A program made the position numbers and the translations under genes. Shown here in pieces: positions 6,002-13,020 of a DNA stretch of 13,020 nt. Location: NCBI RefSeq assembly GCF_937926365.1, contig NZ_CALAOH010000192.1, forward strand, positions 1-13,020. Reading direction: 5' to 3'. The notes under the pieces are model-generated. The model was not told where the DNA came from. It searched no databases and saw only the letters and a list, made by a program, of their open reading frames with translations. Numbering within the stretch: position 1 is the first letter of the stretch; each line of letters begins with the position of its first letter. Source of the stretch: an uncultured Azohydromonas sp. GTDB taxonomy: Bacteria > Pseudomonadota > Gammaproteobacteria > Burkholderiales > Burkholderiaceae_C.

Positions 6002-6979
6002 TCAGATCCGGATGCGGACGATCTTGCGCATCCACACCACGCCCAGCGCCATGGCGCCCAGCGCCATGCCTATCAGCTTCACGCCGGCCGGATCGGTCCA
6101 CAGCGTCTGCATGAACTTCGGATTGAGCAGCTGCAGCAGCAGCGCCATGGCGAAGGGCAGCAGGCCCAGGATCCACGCCGACAGCCGCGCCTCGGCCGAG
6201 AGCGTGCGCACCTGTCCGCGCAGCTTGAGCCGCGCGCGCACGATGGCGGAGATGTTGTCCAGCACTTCCGCGAGGTTGCCGCCGGTTTCGCGCTGGATCA
6301 GCACGGCGATGACGAAGTAGCGCGCATCCTCCAGCGGCACGCGCTGCGCCAGCCGTGTCAGTGCCTCGGTCAGCCCCATGCCGAAGTTGATTTCCTCGCT
6401 GAGCTGGCGAAAGTCGCGCGCGATCGGGTCCGAGGCCTCCTCGCCCACCATCTTGATGGCCGTGGGGAAGGCGTGGCCCGCGCGCAGCGCGCGGCCCATG
6501 AGGTCCAGCGCCAGCGGCAGCTGTTGCTCCAGCAGGCGCAGGCGCTGCGCCCGCCGTTGCGACAGCCACAGCCATGGCAGCGCCGCACCCAGCGCGGCCA
6601 GCCCGCCGGCCGGCAGCAGCGGCCAGCCCAGCGCCAGCACCGGCAGCAGCCCCAGCAGCGCGGCCAGCAGGACGCTCGCCACCAGCAGCTCGCCCGCGCT
6701 GCGCCCGGTGTCGGCGCTGCGCACGTAATGCAGCAGCCGCCGGCCCATGGACAGCGGGGCCAGCAGCTCGGTCTCGACCCACTTCCAGCGCTGCTCGGCC
6801 TGGCGCCGCGCCTCGGCTTCGGGATCCGCCACCGGCGTGCCTTCGAGGTAGCGCAGCCGTGCCGCCAGGCGCCGTGCCTCGCCGCTGTGGCGAGAGTTCC
6901 ATAGCTGGTACAGGCCTTCGAGCGCGAGCACGACGGCCACGAACAGCAGTACGCCGAAGAGCAGGTAGCTCGTCTCCAT
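6002..6979 (-). CDS. tadB: TadB: inner-membrane platform protein of the Tad pilus (T2SSF family)
   Basis: The second platform protein (GspF/PilC-like) of the Flp pilus machine, 325 aa. It has an N-terminal membrane anchor (about 5-24), a cytoplasmic basic stretch, and a membrane pair at about 97-117 and 121-140. The T2SSF domain spans about 152-250 with LPLALDLMGRALRAGHAF and QRETGGNLAEVLDNIS, both typical of TadB. Two membrane segments close the protein at 266-285 and 300-318. It starts 7 nt after the tadA stop, with GAGG 5 nt before the ATG. TadB and TadC are paralogues; the order A-B-C and the RETGGNLAEVL motif identify this one. Confidence 0.95.
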   Translation of the reverse strand: METSYLLFGVLLFVAVVLALEGLYQLWNSRHSGEARRLAARLRYLEGTPVADPEAEARRQAEQRWKWVETELLAPLSMGRRLLHYVRSADTGRSAGELLVASVLLAALLGLLPVLALGWPLLPAGGLAALGAALPWLWLSQRRAQRLRLLEQQLPLALDLMGRALRAGHAFPTAIKMVGEEASDPIARDFRQLSEEINFGMGLTEALTRLAQRVPLEDARYFVIAVLIQRETGGNLAEVLDNISAIVRARLKLRGQVRTLSAEARLSAWILGLLPFAMALLLQLLNPKFMQTLWTDPAGVKLIGMALGAMALGVVWMRKIVRIRI

Positions 6980-6986
6980 CGCAACC

Positions 6987-8348
6987 TCACTCCCAGCGCA
7001 CGCCGGGCTCGAAGAGCTTGTCGGGCAGCGACAGCCCGCGCGCCTTGAGCTGGTCCATGAAGCGCGGGCGCACGCCGCAGGCCTGGAAGTGGCCCTTGAC
7101 GCCGCCGTCCTCGCGCACGCCGGTCTGCTTGAAGACGAAGATCTCCTGCATCGTGATCATCTCGCCTTCCATGCCGGTGATCTCGGCAATGCTGGTGATC
7201 TTGCGCCGCCCGTCGCTGAGGCGGTTGGTCTGCACCACCACGCCGATGGCCGAGGCGATCTGCGCCCGCGCCACGCGCACGGGCACGTTGAAGCCGGCCA
7301 TGGACAGCATGTTCTCCAGCCGCGACAGCGCGTCGCGCGGCGTGTTGGCGTGGACGGTGGTCATCGAGCCCTCGTGGCCCGTGTTCATCGCCTGCAGCAT
7401 GTCCAGCGCCTCGGCGCCGCGCACCTCGCCCAGGATGATGCGGTCCGGGCGCATGCGCAGCGCGTTGCGCAACAGCTCGCGCTGCGTGACCTCGCCACGG
7501 CCCTCGATGTTGGGCGGGCGGGTCTCCAGCCGCACCACGTGCGGCTGGCGCAGCTGCAGCTCGGCCGCGTCCTCGATGGTGACGATGCGCTCGCCCTCGT
7601 CGATGCAGCCCGAGAGGATGTTGAGCAGCGTGGTCTTGCCGCTGCCCGTGCCGCCGGAAACCAGCAGGTTGACCCGCGCGCGCGCCAGGGCCTGCAGCAG
7701 CTGCGCCATGCCCGGCGTGAGCGACTGGTACTCCACCAGTTCATGGATGCCCAGCGGCACCACCGCGAAGCGCCGAATCGATACCTGCGCACCGTCCAGC
7801 GCCAGCGGCGGGATGATGACGTTCACGCGCGAGCCGTCGGGCAGCCGCGCGTCGGCCATGGGGCAGGACTCGTCCACGCGCCGTCCCACGCGCGAGACGA
7901 TCTTGTCCACGATCTTCATCAGGTGGTCGTCGTCGGCGAACACCACGTCGGTGAGGTTGAGCTTGCCGCGGCGCTCCACCCACACCTGGCGCGGGCCGTT
8001 GATCAGGATGTCGGAGACGGTGGCGTCGGCCAGCAGCGGCTCCAGCGGCCCCAGCCCCACCATCTCGTCCTGGATGTCGCGCACCAGCGTGCGGCGCTCG
8101 GCCGCATTGAGCACGAGGTTCTCCTCGCCCAGCAGCCGCTCCACCAGCACGCCCAGCTCCTGGCGCAGCCGCTCCGGCGTCATGGCCTCGAGCGCATGCA
8201 GGTCCAGCCGCTCCAGCAGCCGCTGGTGCACGCGCGACTTCATGCGCTGGTAGGCGTGCAGGTCGCGCTCGGCGGCGTCAGGCGGAGGCGAAGAGGAGGG
8301 GCCATCGGCGGTGCCGGGTTGGGACACGAGCTGCTGGCGCAGGTTCAT
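6987..8348 (-). CDS. tadA: TadA/CpaF: secretion ATPase of the Tad pilus
   Basis: Hexameric type II/IV secretion-type ATPase that powers extension (and in some Tad systems retraction) of the Flp pilus, on the cytoplasmic side of the inner membrane. It has 453 aa, about family length. It opens with a low-complexity head (1-30) and an N-terminal domain to about 210. Then come Walker A GGTGSGKTT (232-240, K238), the Asp box VTIEDAAEL (256-264, E259/D260), Walker B IILGEVRGAEALDML (304-318) and the His box MTTVHANTPRDAL (329-341, H333). All catalytic motifs are intact. The start at 8346-8348 has an AAAGGA site and lies 11 nt after tadZ. A longer in-frame reading upstream has no support and would overlap tadZ. 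Confidence 0.97.
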   Translation of the reverse strand: MNLRQQLVSQPGTADGPSSSPPPDAAERDLHAYQRMKSRVHQRLLERLDLHALEAMTPERLRQELGVLVERLLGEENLVLNAAERRTLVRDIQDEMVGLGPLEPLLADATVSDILINGPRQVWVERRGKLNLTDVVFADDDHLMKIVDKIVSRVGRRVDESCPMADARLPDGSRVNVIIPPLALDGAQVSIRRFAVVPLGIHELVEYQSLTPGMAQLLQALARARVNLLVSGGTGSGKTTLLNILSGCIDEGERIVTIEDAAELQLRQPHVVRLETRPPNIEGRGEVTQRELLRNALRMRPDRIILGEVRGAEALDMLQAMNTGHEGSMTTVHANTPRDALSRLENMLSMAGFNVPVRVARAQIASAIGVVVQTNRLSDGRRKITSIAEITGMEGEMITMQEIFVFKQTGVREDGGVKGHFQACGVRPRFMDQLKARGLSLPDKLFEPGVRWE

Positions 8349-8359
8349 GGCGTTTCCTT

Positions 8360-9529
8360 TCAGGCGCGGGCGAAGAGCTGCGAGAACCAGCCTTCCCGGC
8401 GCGGCGCGGCCTGCGGCTGGGGCTGCTGCGGCTTGGGCGCCAGGCGAGCGGCCAGCTCGTCGAGCGCGCGCGCCACGGGGCTGTGGGCCGCGATGGGCTG
8501 GCCCTGGTTCACCGCCGCGCCCACGCTGGCGTGGTGGTTGGGCACGGTGTACACCGCGTCGTCGCCGAGCACCTGCGTCAGCGACTGCAGCGGCAGCTCG
8601 CCGTGCTTGTGGCAGCGGTTGACGATCCAGCACAGCTTGTGCTGCGGCACGTCCAGCGACTGCAGCGTGGCGCGCATGCGCCGCGCGTCGCGCAGCTGCG
8701 GCAGGTACGGCTGCAACACCGGGAACACCTGCGCGGCCTGGTCCAGCGCGGGCAGGCTCAGCGCGTCGATGCGCGCGCCCAGGTCCAGCACCACCGCGTC
8801 GAACATCTGCCGCGCCTGGCGCACGATGGCCTGCACGTGCTCGGCCTTGACCTCCAGTGCCTGCGCGATGTCCTCGGGCGCGGGCAGCACGTGCAGCGTC
8901 TCGGTCAGCGGCACCATGGCCGAGCGCAGCAGCTCGGCGTCCAGCCGCTGCACGTTGCGCGCCACCTCCGCCACGTCGCTGGCCGCGTGCTGGCTGCTCA
9001 GCAGCAGCAGCGCGTTGCCGCCGTGCAGGTCCAGGTCGATCAGCGCCACGCGCTTGGTGCCGTCGGCGGCCAGACGCTGCGCCAGGTTGGCCGCCAGCAC
9101 GCTGGTGCCGTTGCCGCCGCGGCAGCCGATGAAGGCGGCCACCTGGCCGTTGCGCTGTACCGCCGGCGCGTGGCGCCGTGCCGCGCGCTGCACCGCCGCG
9201 CGCAGCACCGCGGCATCGGCGCCGCTGGGCAGCACCTCGCGCACGCCGGCCTGCATGGCCTGCAGCAGGAACGCGGGCGACTGGTCGGCCGAGAGCACCA
9301 GCGTTTCGATCTGCGGATGCTCGGCCGTGAAGCGGGCGATGGCCGGCAGCGCCGGCGCCTCCACGCCGTCCACCAGCACCAGCGGGGGACGGCTGCCGCT
9401 GAGCAGCTGCGCCAGGGCCTGCGGCGGTGCCGCGACGCCCAGCACCTCCAGGCTCGGGTCGGCTTCGCCCAGCAGCCGGGCGAGCTGCTCGACGCGCTGG
9501 GCGTCGGGGGAGAGGAGCTTGATTTTCAT
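8360..9529 (-). CDS. tadZ: TadZ/CpaE: MinD/ParA-like localisation protein with atypical P-loop
   Basis: Cytoplasmic protein that places the Tad machine, often at a pole. It has 389 aa. Residues 1-115 form a pseudo-receiver domain: D54 sits where a phosphoacceptor would be, but the usual acidic pair and the conserved C-terminal lysine are not evident. Residues 128-365 form a MinD/ParA-like ATPase domain. Its Walker A region reads GCRGGNGTS (135-143): the signature lysine is R137 and the P-loop lysine position is T142. The LIDLDLHGG motif (163-171, D165/D167) is intact. The C-terminus is Pro/Gln-rich and ends in GWFSQLF. A GT-type P-loop is common in CpaE proteins; the added K-to-R change is less so. 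The start has AGGAC just upstream. It lies 24 nt after the second tadE and 11 nt before tadA. Confidence 0.93.
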   Translation of the reverse strand: MKIKLLSPDAQRVEQLARLLGEADPSLEVLGVAAPPQALAQLLSGSRPPLVLVDGVEAPALPAIARFTAEHPQIETLVLSADQSPAFLLQAMQAGVREVLPSGADAAVLRAAVQRAARRHAPAVQRNGQVAAFIGCRGGNGTSVLAANLAQRLAADGTKRVALIDLDLHGGNALLLLSSQHAASDVAEVARNVQRLDAELLRSAMVPLTETLHVLPAPEDIAQALEVKAEHVQAIVRQARQMFDAVVLDLGARIDALSLPALDQAAQVFPVLQPYLPQLRDARRMRATLQSLDVPQHKLCWIVNRCHKHGELPLQSLTQVLGDDAVYTVPNHHASVGAAVNQGQPIAAHSPVARALDELAARLAPKPQQPQPQAAPRREGWFSQLFARA

Positions 9530-9553
9530 GGCACGTCCTGCGGGAGAAGGGGG

Positions 9554-10000
9554 TCAGGAAGAGCAGGCCGGGTTGTTGGCGCTGTTGAAGACTTCACGCG
9601 GCAGCGTGGTGCTGAACGTCGGCAGCTTGATGCTGATGCCCCCGGAGGGCAGCGGCACCAGCAGGGCGTGGGTGTGGCCCTGCAGCTCCACGCGCACGAA
9701 GCGGCAGTTGACGTCGTTGCATGCGGCTACGTCGCCGGGATTGGTGTAGGCGAGGCTGATCTGGCTTTTCTTGAGCGCGGGCAGCCGCTCGATCATGCGT
9801 GTCTTGATATCGCTGTCGTTGCGTCCGCACACGGCCGCCAGCCGTGCGCCCAGCCGCGTGGCCTCTGCCGCGGCGTTCCAGGTCCACAGCAGCCGCCCGA
9901 CTTCCATGGCGCCGAGCAGCGCCATGAGAAACAGGAACGCCGACACGCCGAACTCAACGGCCATCGCGCCGCGCTGGCGCCGCGCCGGGGTGCGTCTCAT
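9554..10000 (-). CDS. tadE: TadE-like minor pseudopilin (second copy)
   Basis: This 148-aa protein has a short basic leader and then RGAMAVEF (10-17). A G11-to-A12 cleavage site with glutamate at +5 (E16) marks a type-IV-prepilin-like substrate, which in Tad systems is processed by TadV. The hydrophobic helix spans about 15-40, followed by GRLLWTWNAAAEATRLGAR, typical of TadE (PF07811). The periplasmic part carries three or four cysteines (C58, C94, C99, C146) that could form disulfides. Its ATG overlaps the stop of the preceding tadE-like gene (ATGA at 9997-10000), with a GAGGG ribosome site 7 nt upstream. Whether it should be called TadE or TadF cannot be settled from sequence alone. Confidence 0.9.
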   Translation of the reverse strand: MRRTPARRQRGAMAVEFGVSAFLFLMALLGAMEVGRLLWTWNAAAEATRLGARLAAVCGRNDSDIKTRMIERLPALKKSQISLAYTNPGDVAACNDVNCRFVRVELQGHTHALLVPLPSGGISIKLPTFSTTLPREVFNSANNPACSS

Positions 10001-10479
10001 GGGAATGCCCTCATCGTCACGCTGATGTCCTTGAAGTTCAGCGGGGCCGGCAGCAGGGCGCTGAACAGCGGGGCGTAGGCGTAGTTGTGGATGCGCACCG
10101 ACACCAGGTCCATGGTGCCGCCATCGATGGGCTCGTCGTCGTGGTCCTCGCACAGCGCTGGCGTGCAGATCTCGATGGCCTCGCTGTCCAGGTCGGGCAC
10201 CAGCTTCGTGCCGCTGCCGTTGACGTTCCCGTACAGCACGAGGTTGCGCGCCTCGCTGCGCTTGTCCGGGTCTTCCGGGTTCACCAGCGTCAGGTGGCGC
10301 GCCGCGCCGCGCGCGGCCTTGGTCAGCGTGTTGAAGGTGTAGAAGGCCCGTCCCAGGTCCACCGTGAGCATGAGCAGCAGCACCAGCGGCAGCAGCACCA
10401 GCGCCAGCTCCACGATGGCGACGCCCCGCTGCCGGTGCCGGCGCGTGGCGGGGGCGTGGCAGGCGGGTCGGCCGGTCAT
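9997..10479 (-). CDS. tadE: TadE-like minor pseudopilin (first copy)
   Basis: This 160-aa protein has a basic leader and then RGVAIVELALVLLPLVLL. Predicted prepilin cleavage is after G19, with glutamate at +5 (E24). The single membrane helix spans about 20-42 and is followed by GRAFYTFNTLTKAARGAARH, the TadE family pattern (PF07811). Two cysteines (C105, C110) lie in the periplasmic part. The chosen ATG (10477-10479) has AGAAGG 6 nt upstream. An alternative ATG five codons earlier (10492-10494) overlaps the tadG stop as ATGA but has a poor ribosome site; I cannot exclude it. Pseudopilins of this kind affect pilus biogenesis but are not the main pilin. Confidence 0.9.
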   Translation of the reverse strand: MTGRPACHAPATRRHRQRGVAIVELALVLLPLVLLLMLTVDLGRAFYTFNTLTKAARGAARHLTLVNPEDPDKRSEARNLVLYGNVNGSGTKLVPDLDSEAIEICTPALCEDHDDEPIDGGTMDLVSVRIHNYAYAPLFSALLPAPLNFKDISVTMRAFP

Positions 10480-10485
10480 GGCGTG

Positions 10486-10491
10486 CCTTCT
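10486..10491 (-). promoter_or_regulatory. Ribosome binding site favouring the inner start of the first tadE
   Basis: On the minus strand AGAAGG is followed after 6 nt by the ATG at 10479-10477. The alternative ATG at 10494-10492 lacks such a site but overlaps the upstream stop codon, so it could be used by re-initiation. Confidence 0.5.
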
Positions 10492-11027
10492 CATTGCAGC
10501 AGGCTTGCCTGCGCCTGGCAGTTGCCCAGCCCCTTGGCGCAGTTGAGGCCCGCGATGTTGCGCGAGGCTGCCGCCGCCGCTTTCACCGCGGCGTTGTCGA
10601 TGCCCAGCGCGGGCATGAACCACAGCGCCAGTGCCGGCGGCGCCACCGTGCAGCGCGCAACGAGGTCGCTGGGCAGCGCCAGGCCGGTCAGGTTCCACAC
10701 GGCGGCATTGGCCGAGGCGGCGAACTCCACCGTCACGTTCTCGGGCGGCACGCCCTGGCTCTGCAGGTCGATGAAGTTGCGCGTGGCCGCGAGCATGCCG
10801 GCGGCGTGGGCGCGCGCGAAATTCGGCAACGCCGGATCGAGCTCCTGCGCCGCGGCCAGCGCGCAGGCGTCGGCCGCGTTCTGCAGTTCGGCCTTGTTGA
10901 TGTAGAGCCGCGCGCCGTCCAGCGCCAGCCCGGTAAAGCCGACGAGAAGCACCAGCGACAGCGCGAACATGACCGCCACCACGCCTCGTTGCGCGGCGCG
11001 GCGCGGCGGGGGACGGCGGCCCTGCAT
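10491..11027 (-). CDS. tadG: Short TadG-like protein (Flp pilus assembly, TadE/G N-terminal family)
   Basis: This 178-aa protein matches the TadG-like N-terminal family (PF13400). It has a basic leader, RGVVAVMFALSLVLLVGFTGLALDGARLY (about 14-42) and then KAELQNAADACALAAAQEL (45-63), the family hallmark. The +5 position after G15 is methionine (M20), not glutamate, which suits TadG rather than a processed pseudopilin. Typical TadG proteins are clearly longer, often with a von Willebrand factor A region; here nothing of that kind follows. The C-terminus has cysteines C163 and C170 and ends cleanly, with no sign of a frameshift. It starts 15 nt after the small lipoprotein gene and overlaps, or nearly abuts, the next tadE. 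Confidence 0.82.
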   Translation of the reverse strand: MQGRRPPPRRAAQRGVVAVMFALSLVLLVGFTGLALDGARLYINKAELQNAADACALAAAQELDPALPNFARAHAAGMLAATRNFIDLQSQGVPPENVTVEFAASANAAVWNLTGLALPSDLVARCTVAPPALALWFMPALGIDNAAVKAAAAASRNIAGLNCAKGLGNCQAQASLLQ

Positions 11028-11042
11028 GGCGTGCGCTCCGGC

Positions 11043-11315
11043 TCAGCGTGGATTGACGCGGGTGCGGGCTTCCGGCCTGGGCGCACGCTCCACGTAGTCG
11101 ACGTAGTCGGCGTAGTCGCGCTGCGTGGCCGCCGCGGCCTTGCCGTCCAGCCCTTCGGGCCGGGGCGCGCGGGCACCGGCGGCCGGGTCCACGAGCTGCT
11201 GCACCCGGGCCTGGCGCACGGTGTCGCCGAACCGGGCATCCCATTCGGGCGTGGTGGCGGCGCAGCCGGCCAGCGCCAGCAGCACCGCTGCGGCAAGGAT
11301 TTGCGTGATGGTCAT
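11043..11315 (-). CDS. Small Tad-locus lipoprotein (90 aa)
   Basis: The signal peptide ends in lipobox LAGC (lipidated C18). The mature part of about 72 aa carries EWDARFGDTVRQARVQQLVDP (24-44), GLDGKAA and a final tyrosine-rich DYADYVDYVERAP stretch. From memory, short lipoproteins with a DxxFGxAVRxAxxxQxxxP pattern occur next to the secretin in betaproteobacterial Tad loci, but I know of no established function. The start is firm: a perfect AGGAGGA (11323-11329) lies 7 nt upstream, and the gene begins 20 nt after the secretin stop. A role as a secretin pilotin or accessory (RcpB/CpaD-like position) is inferred from place and lipidation only. The longer in-frame reading upstream is the secretin gene in another frame. 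Confidence 0.85.
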   Translation of the reverse strand: MTITQILAAAVLLALAGCAATTPEWDARFGDTVRQARVQQLVDPAAGARAPRPEGLDGKAAAATQRDYADYVDYVERAPRPEARTRVNPR

Positions 11316-11335
11316 CGCGTTGTCCTCCTGCCTTC

Positions 11336-13020
11336 TTACTTGACCTGGAAACCCGCCGCGCCTGCGGTCTCGGTTGCGGGCGCACCGTCCGCGCCGGCTG
11401 CGGGCGCCGCGGTCTTGTCCGTGCTGCCTTCCAGGCGACCCATCAGGTGCAGTTGCACCCGGTCGGGCGGCGTGACGTGGTCGGTGGGCAGCGCGTAGCC
11501 CGTGGGCAGCGGCTTGACCAGGCGCGGCGTGATCACGAACAGCAGCTCCGACTTGTCGTTCTGGAACGAGGTGCTGCGAAACAGCGCCCCCAGCACCGGC
11601 AGCTCGCCCAGCACCGGGAAGGCGCGCAGGTTGGTGGTGAAGTTGTTGCGGATCAGGCCACCGATGGCGAAGCTCTGGCCGTCGGCGAGCTGCACCGTGG
11701 TCTTGGCGCGGCGCGAGGTGAAGGCCGGCAGCACCGCCAGCCCGCTGGCGCCCGGCACCGTCAGGCCCACGCCCTCGCGGTTGAGCTCCGAGACCTCGGT
11801 GGCCACTTCGAGGTTGATGCGCCCGCCGCCCAGCACCGTGGGCAGGAAGTTCACCGAGACGCCGAACTCCTTCTCCTCCAGCGTGACGGTGCGGCCGTTG
11901 TTGCCGTTGTCCACCGCCACGGGAATGAAGATCTTGCCGCCGGCCAGGAAGTTTCCCTTCTGGCCGCTGATGGCCATCACCGTGGGCTCGGCCAGGATCT
12001 TGACCAGGCCGTCGGTCTTCTGCGCGTTGATGCCGAGGTTGGTCACGTTGCGCGCCGGCACGGTGCCGTAGCTGGTGGTGAACTGCGGAACGACCTGCCC
12101 GTTGACCGTGCCCAGCGTCTGCGTCACGTTGCCGGCGGCGGCGCCGACGGCCGAGGGGATGCTGCCGCCGATGACCGCGCCCACCGAGCTCAGCGGCGTG
12201 CCCGCGCCGCCGGTGCCCGAGAGCTGACCCATGGCGGCGTTGTTGCCGCCGAAGATGCCCGAGAGGAAGCGGATCATCGAGCCGTCGGCGCTGGCGTAGG
12301 CGCGCGAGAAGTCGATGCCGAACTGGTCCATCAGCGACTTGGACACCTCGGCCACCTTGACCTCCAGCATCACCTGGTGCGGCGCGCCCACGCTGAGCAT
12401 GTTGACGATGCGCGGATTGATGCCCGCCACGTTGGAGCCGCTGCTGCCGCTGCCGCCCACGGCCGCGCCGCGCACGTAGGCGTTGGTGATCTCCAGCACG
12501 TGCGCCAGCGCGGCGCTGTCGCTGACGGTGCCCGAGAGCACGATGGAGTCGTAGGCCACGCTCACGCGCACCTCCTTCTCCTGCGGCATGAGTTGCGTCA
12601 GCAACGCCTGCAGCGCGCCGGTGTCCATGCTCACGATCACGTCCACCGCCGTGCAGCGCCCCGACTGCTCCAGCAGCACCACGTTGGTGGTGCCCAGCGC
12701 CTTGCCCAGTACGTAGACCTCGGTCGGCCCCAGCAGCAGCACGTCGATGTCGGCCACGCCGGGGCGCAGTTGCGCTTCCTCCACCACGGGAGGCGTGCCC
12801 GGGGCCGCGGCCGAGGCGGGCGCCGACGGCCGTGGCGCCACGGCGCGCGAGCCCTCCGCATTGCCCAGCAGGATGCGCCGGATCGGGCTGGCCGGCCGGA
12901 TCACGGTGGACTTGCCCGCGCTCACGTGCACGGGCGGCGCGATCTCCACGCGCGCGCACTGCCCGGGCGCCTCGCCGCGCTGCGGCGCCGCGGTGGCCGC
13001 GGCGCTCGCGGCCATGGGCG
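11336..13020 (-). CDS. rcpA: RcpA/CpaC: outer-membrane secretin of the Tad pilus, N-terminus off the window
   Basis: Forms the outer-membrane channel for the Flp pilus. The visible 559 residues are counted from the ATG at 13015-13013. The frame stays open to the edge, and MAASAAATAAPQ looks like the end of a signal peptide, so the true start is probably beyond the window. The pilus/secretin N-terminal domain (PF13629) covers about 24-130: VSAGKSTVIR and IRRILLGNAE, then VADIDVLLLGPTEVYVLGKALGTTNVVL. A BON-like domain lies at about 145-182 and a glycine/serine spacer at 183-198. The secretin domain runs about 213-500, with LAEPTVMAISGQKGNFLAGG and the signature FPVLGELPVLGALFR followed by ELLFVITPRLV. 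The tail (530-559) is Ala-rich. An Ala/Pro/Ser-rich stretch (about 55-86) interrupts the N-domain. Confidence 0.95.
   Translation of the reverse strand, partial: PMAASAAATAAPQRGEAPGQCARVEIAPPVHVSAGKSTVIRPASPIRRILLGNAEGSRAVAPRPSAPASAAAPGTPPVVEEAQLRPGVADIDVLLLGPTEVYVLGKALGTTNVVLLEQSGRCTAVDVIVSMDTGALQALLTQLMPQEKEVRVSVAYDSIVLSGTVSDSAALAHVLEITNAYVRGAAVGGSGSSGSNVAGINPRIVNMLSVGAPHQVMLEVKVAEVSKSLMDQFGIDFSRAYASADGSMIRFLSGIFGGNNAAMGQLSGTGGAGTPLSSVGAVIGGSIPSAVGAAAGNVTQTLGTVNGQVVPQFTTSYGTVPARNVTNLGINAQKTDGLVKILAEPTVMAISGQKGNFLAGGKIFIPVAVDNGNNGRTVTLEEKEFGVSVNFLPTVLGGGRINLEVATEVSELNREGVGLTVPGASGLAVLPAFTSRRAKTTVQLADGQSFAIGGLIRNNFTTNLRAFPVLGELPVLGALFRSTSFQNDKSELLFVITPRLVKPLPTGYALPTDHVTPPDRVQLHLMGRLEGSTDKTAAPAAGADGAPATETAGAAGFQVK

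Noticed and set aside
8349..8633. Longer start for TadA (548 aa)
   Set aside because: The extra residues overlap the tadZ coding end in another frame and look like translated shadow; the ATG at 8346-8348 has a good ribosome site.
7089..9749. 886-aa plus-strand open frame
   Set aside because: It is antisense to tadA and tadZ with all motifs on the other strand; the composition (His/Gln/Arg/Leu) is typical of a shadow frame.
11316..12959. Upstream extension of the 90-aa lipoprotein to 638 aa
   Set aside because: The extension is the secretin gene read in another frame; the internal ATG has a perfect ribosome site and starts a lipoprotein signal peptide.

Overview
The window is very GC-rich, with short intergenic gaps and no RNA genes, insertion sequences or CRISPR. 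The gene set (a Pseudomonas-type AhpC, AhpF, a secreted type-2 short-chain PHA depolymerase and a Tad pilus locus with a TadD that ends in a LytR_C domain) suggests a PHB-cycling betaproteobacterium of the Burkholderiales. That placement is an inference from family resemblance. I see no sign of recent horizontal transfer; the only AT-rich island is the ahpC promoter.

Region 1 (1-2090, minus strand) is a peroxide-defence pair. ahpC comes first and ahpF second, about 210 bp downstream, with ahpF running off the left edge. A -35/-10 pair lies upstream of ahpC and overlaps a 41-bp imperfect palindrome, a plausible OxyR-type operator. The ahpC-ahpF gap holds several GC-rich inverted repeats without a T-tract, which may set the AhpC:AhpF ratio.

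Region 2 (2091-3480) holds one plus-strand gene, a secreted PHB depolymerase with a ten-proline linker and a small C-terminal module. It converges on a minus-strand lipoprotein gene of the COG4315/Lipoprotein_15 type. A strong intrinsic terminator between them acts on the minus strand.

Region 3 (3924-13020, minus strand) is most of a Tad (tight adherence, Flp-type pilus) operon. In transcription order it holds: an outer-membrane secretin (N-terminus cut by the right edge), a 90-aa lipoprotein, a short TadG-like protein, two TadE-like pseudopilins, TadZ/CpaE, the TadA ATPase, the platform proteins TadB and TadC, and a TadD pilotin-like TPR lipoprotein. Gaps are 24 nt or less throughout, and both TadG/TadE junctions overlap or nearly overlap (ATGA), so this reads as one transcription unit. 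TadA powers pilin assembly on the TadB/TadC platform, TadZ localises the machine, and the secretin with its lipoproteins makes the outer-membrane pore. The Flp pilin, prepilin peptidase (TadV) and RcpC/CpaB are not here and are expected beyond position 13020.

I found no wholly undescribed system. The points most worth a second look are a TadZ without either Walker-A lysine, an Ala/Pro-rich insertion inside the secretin N-domain, the TPR-LytR_C architecture of TadD, the extra lipoprotein gene at the end of the tad operon, and the ahpC control region.
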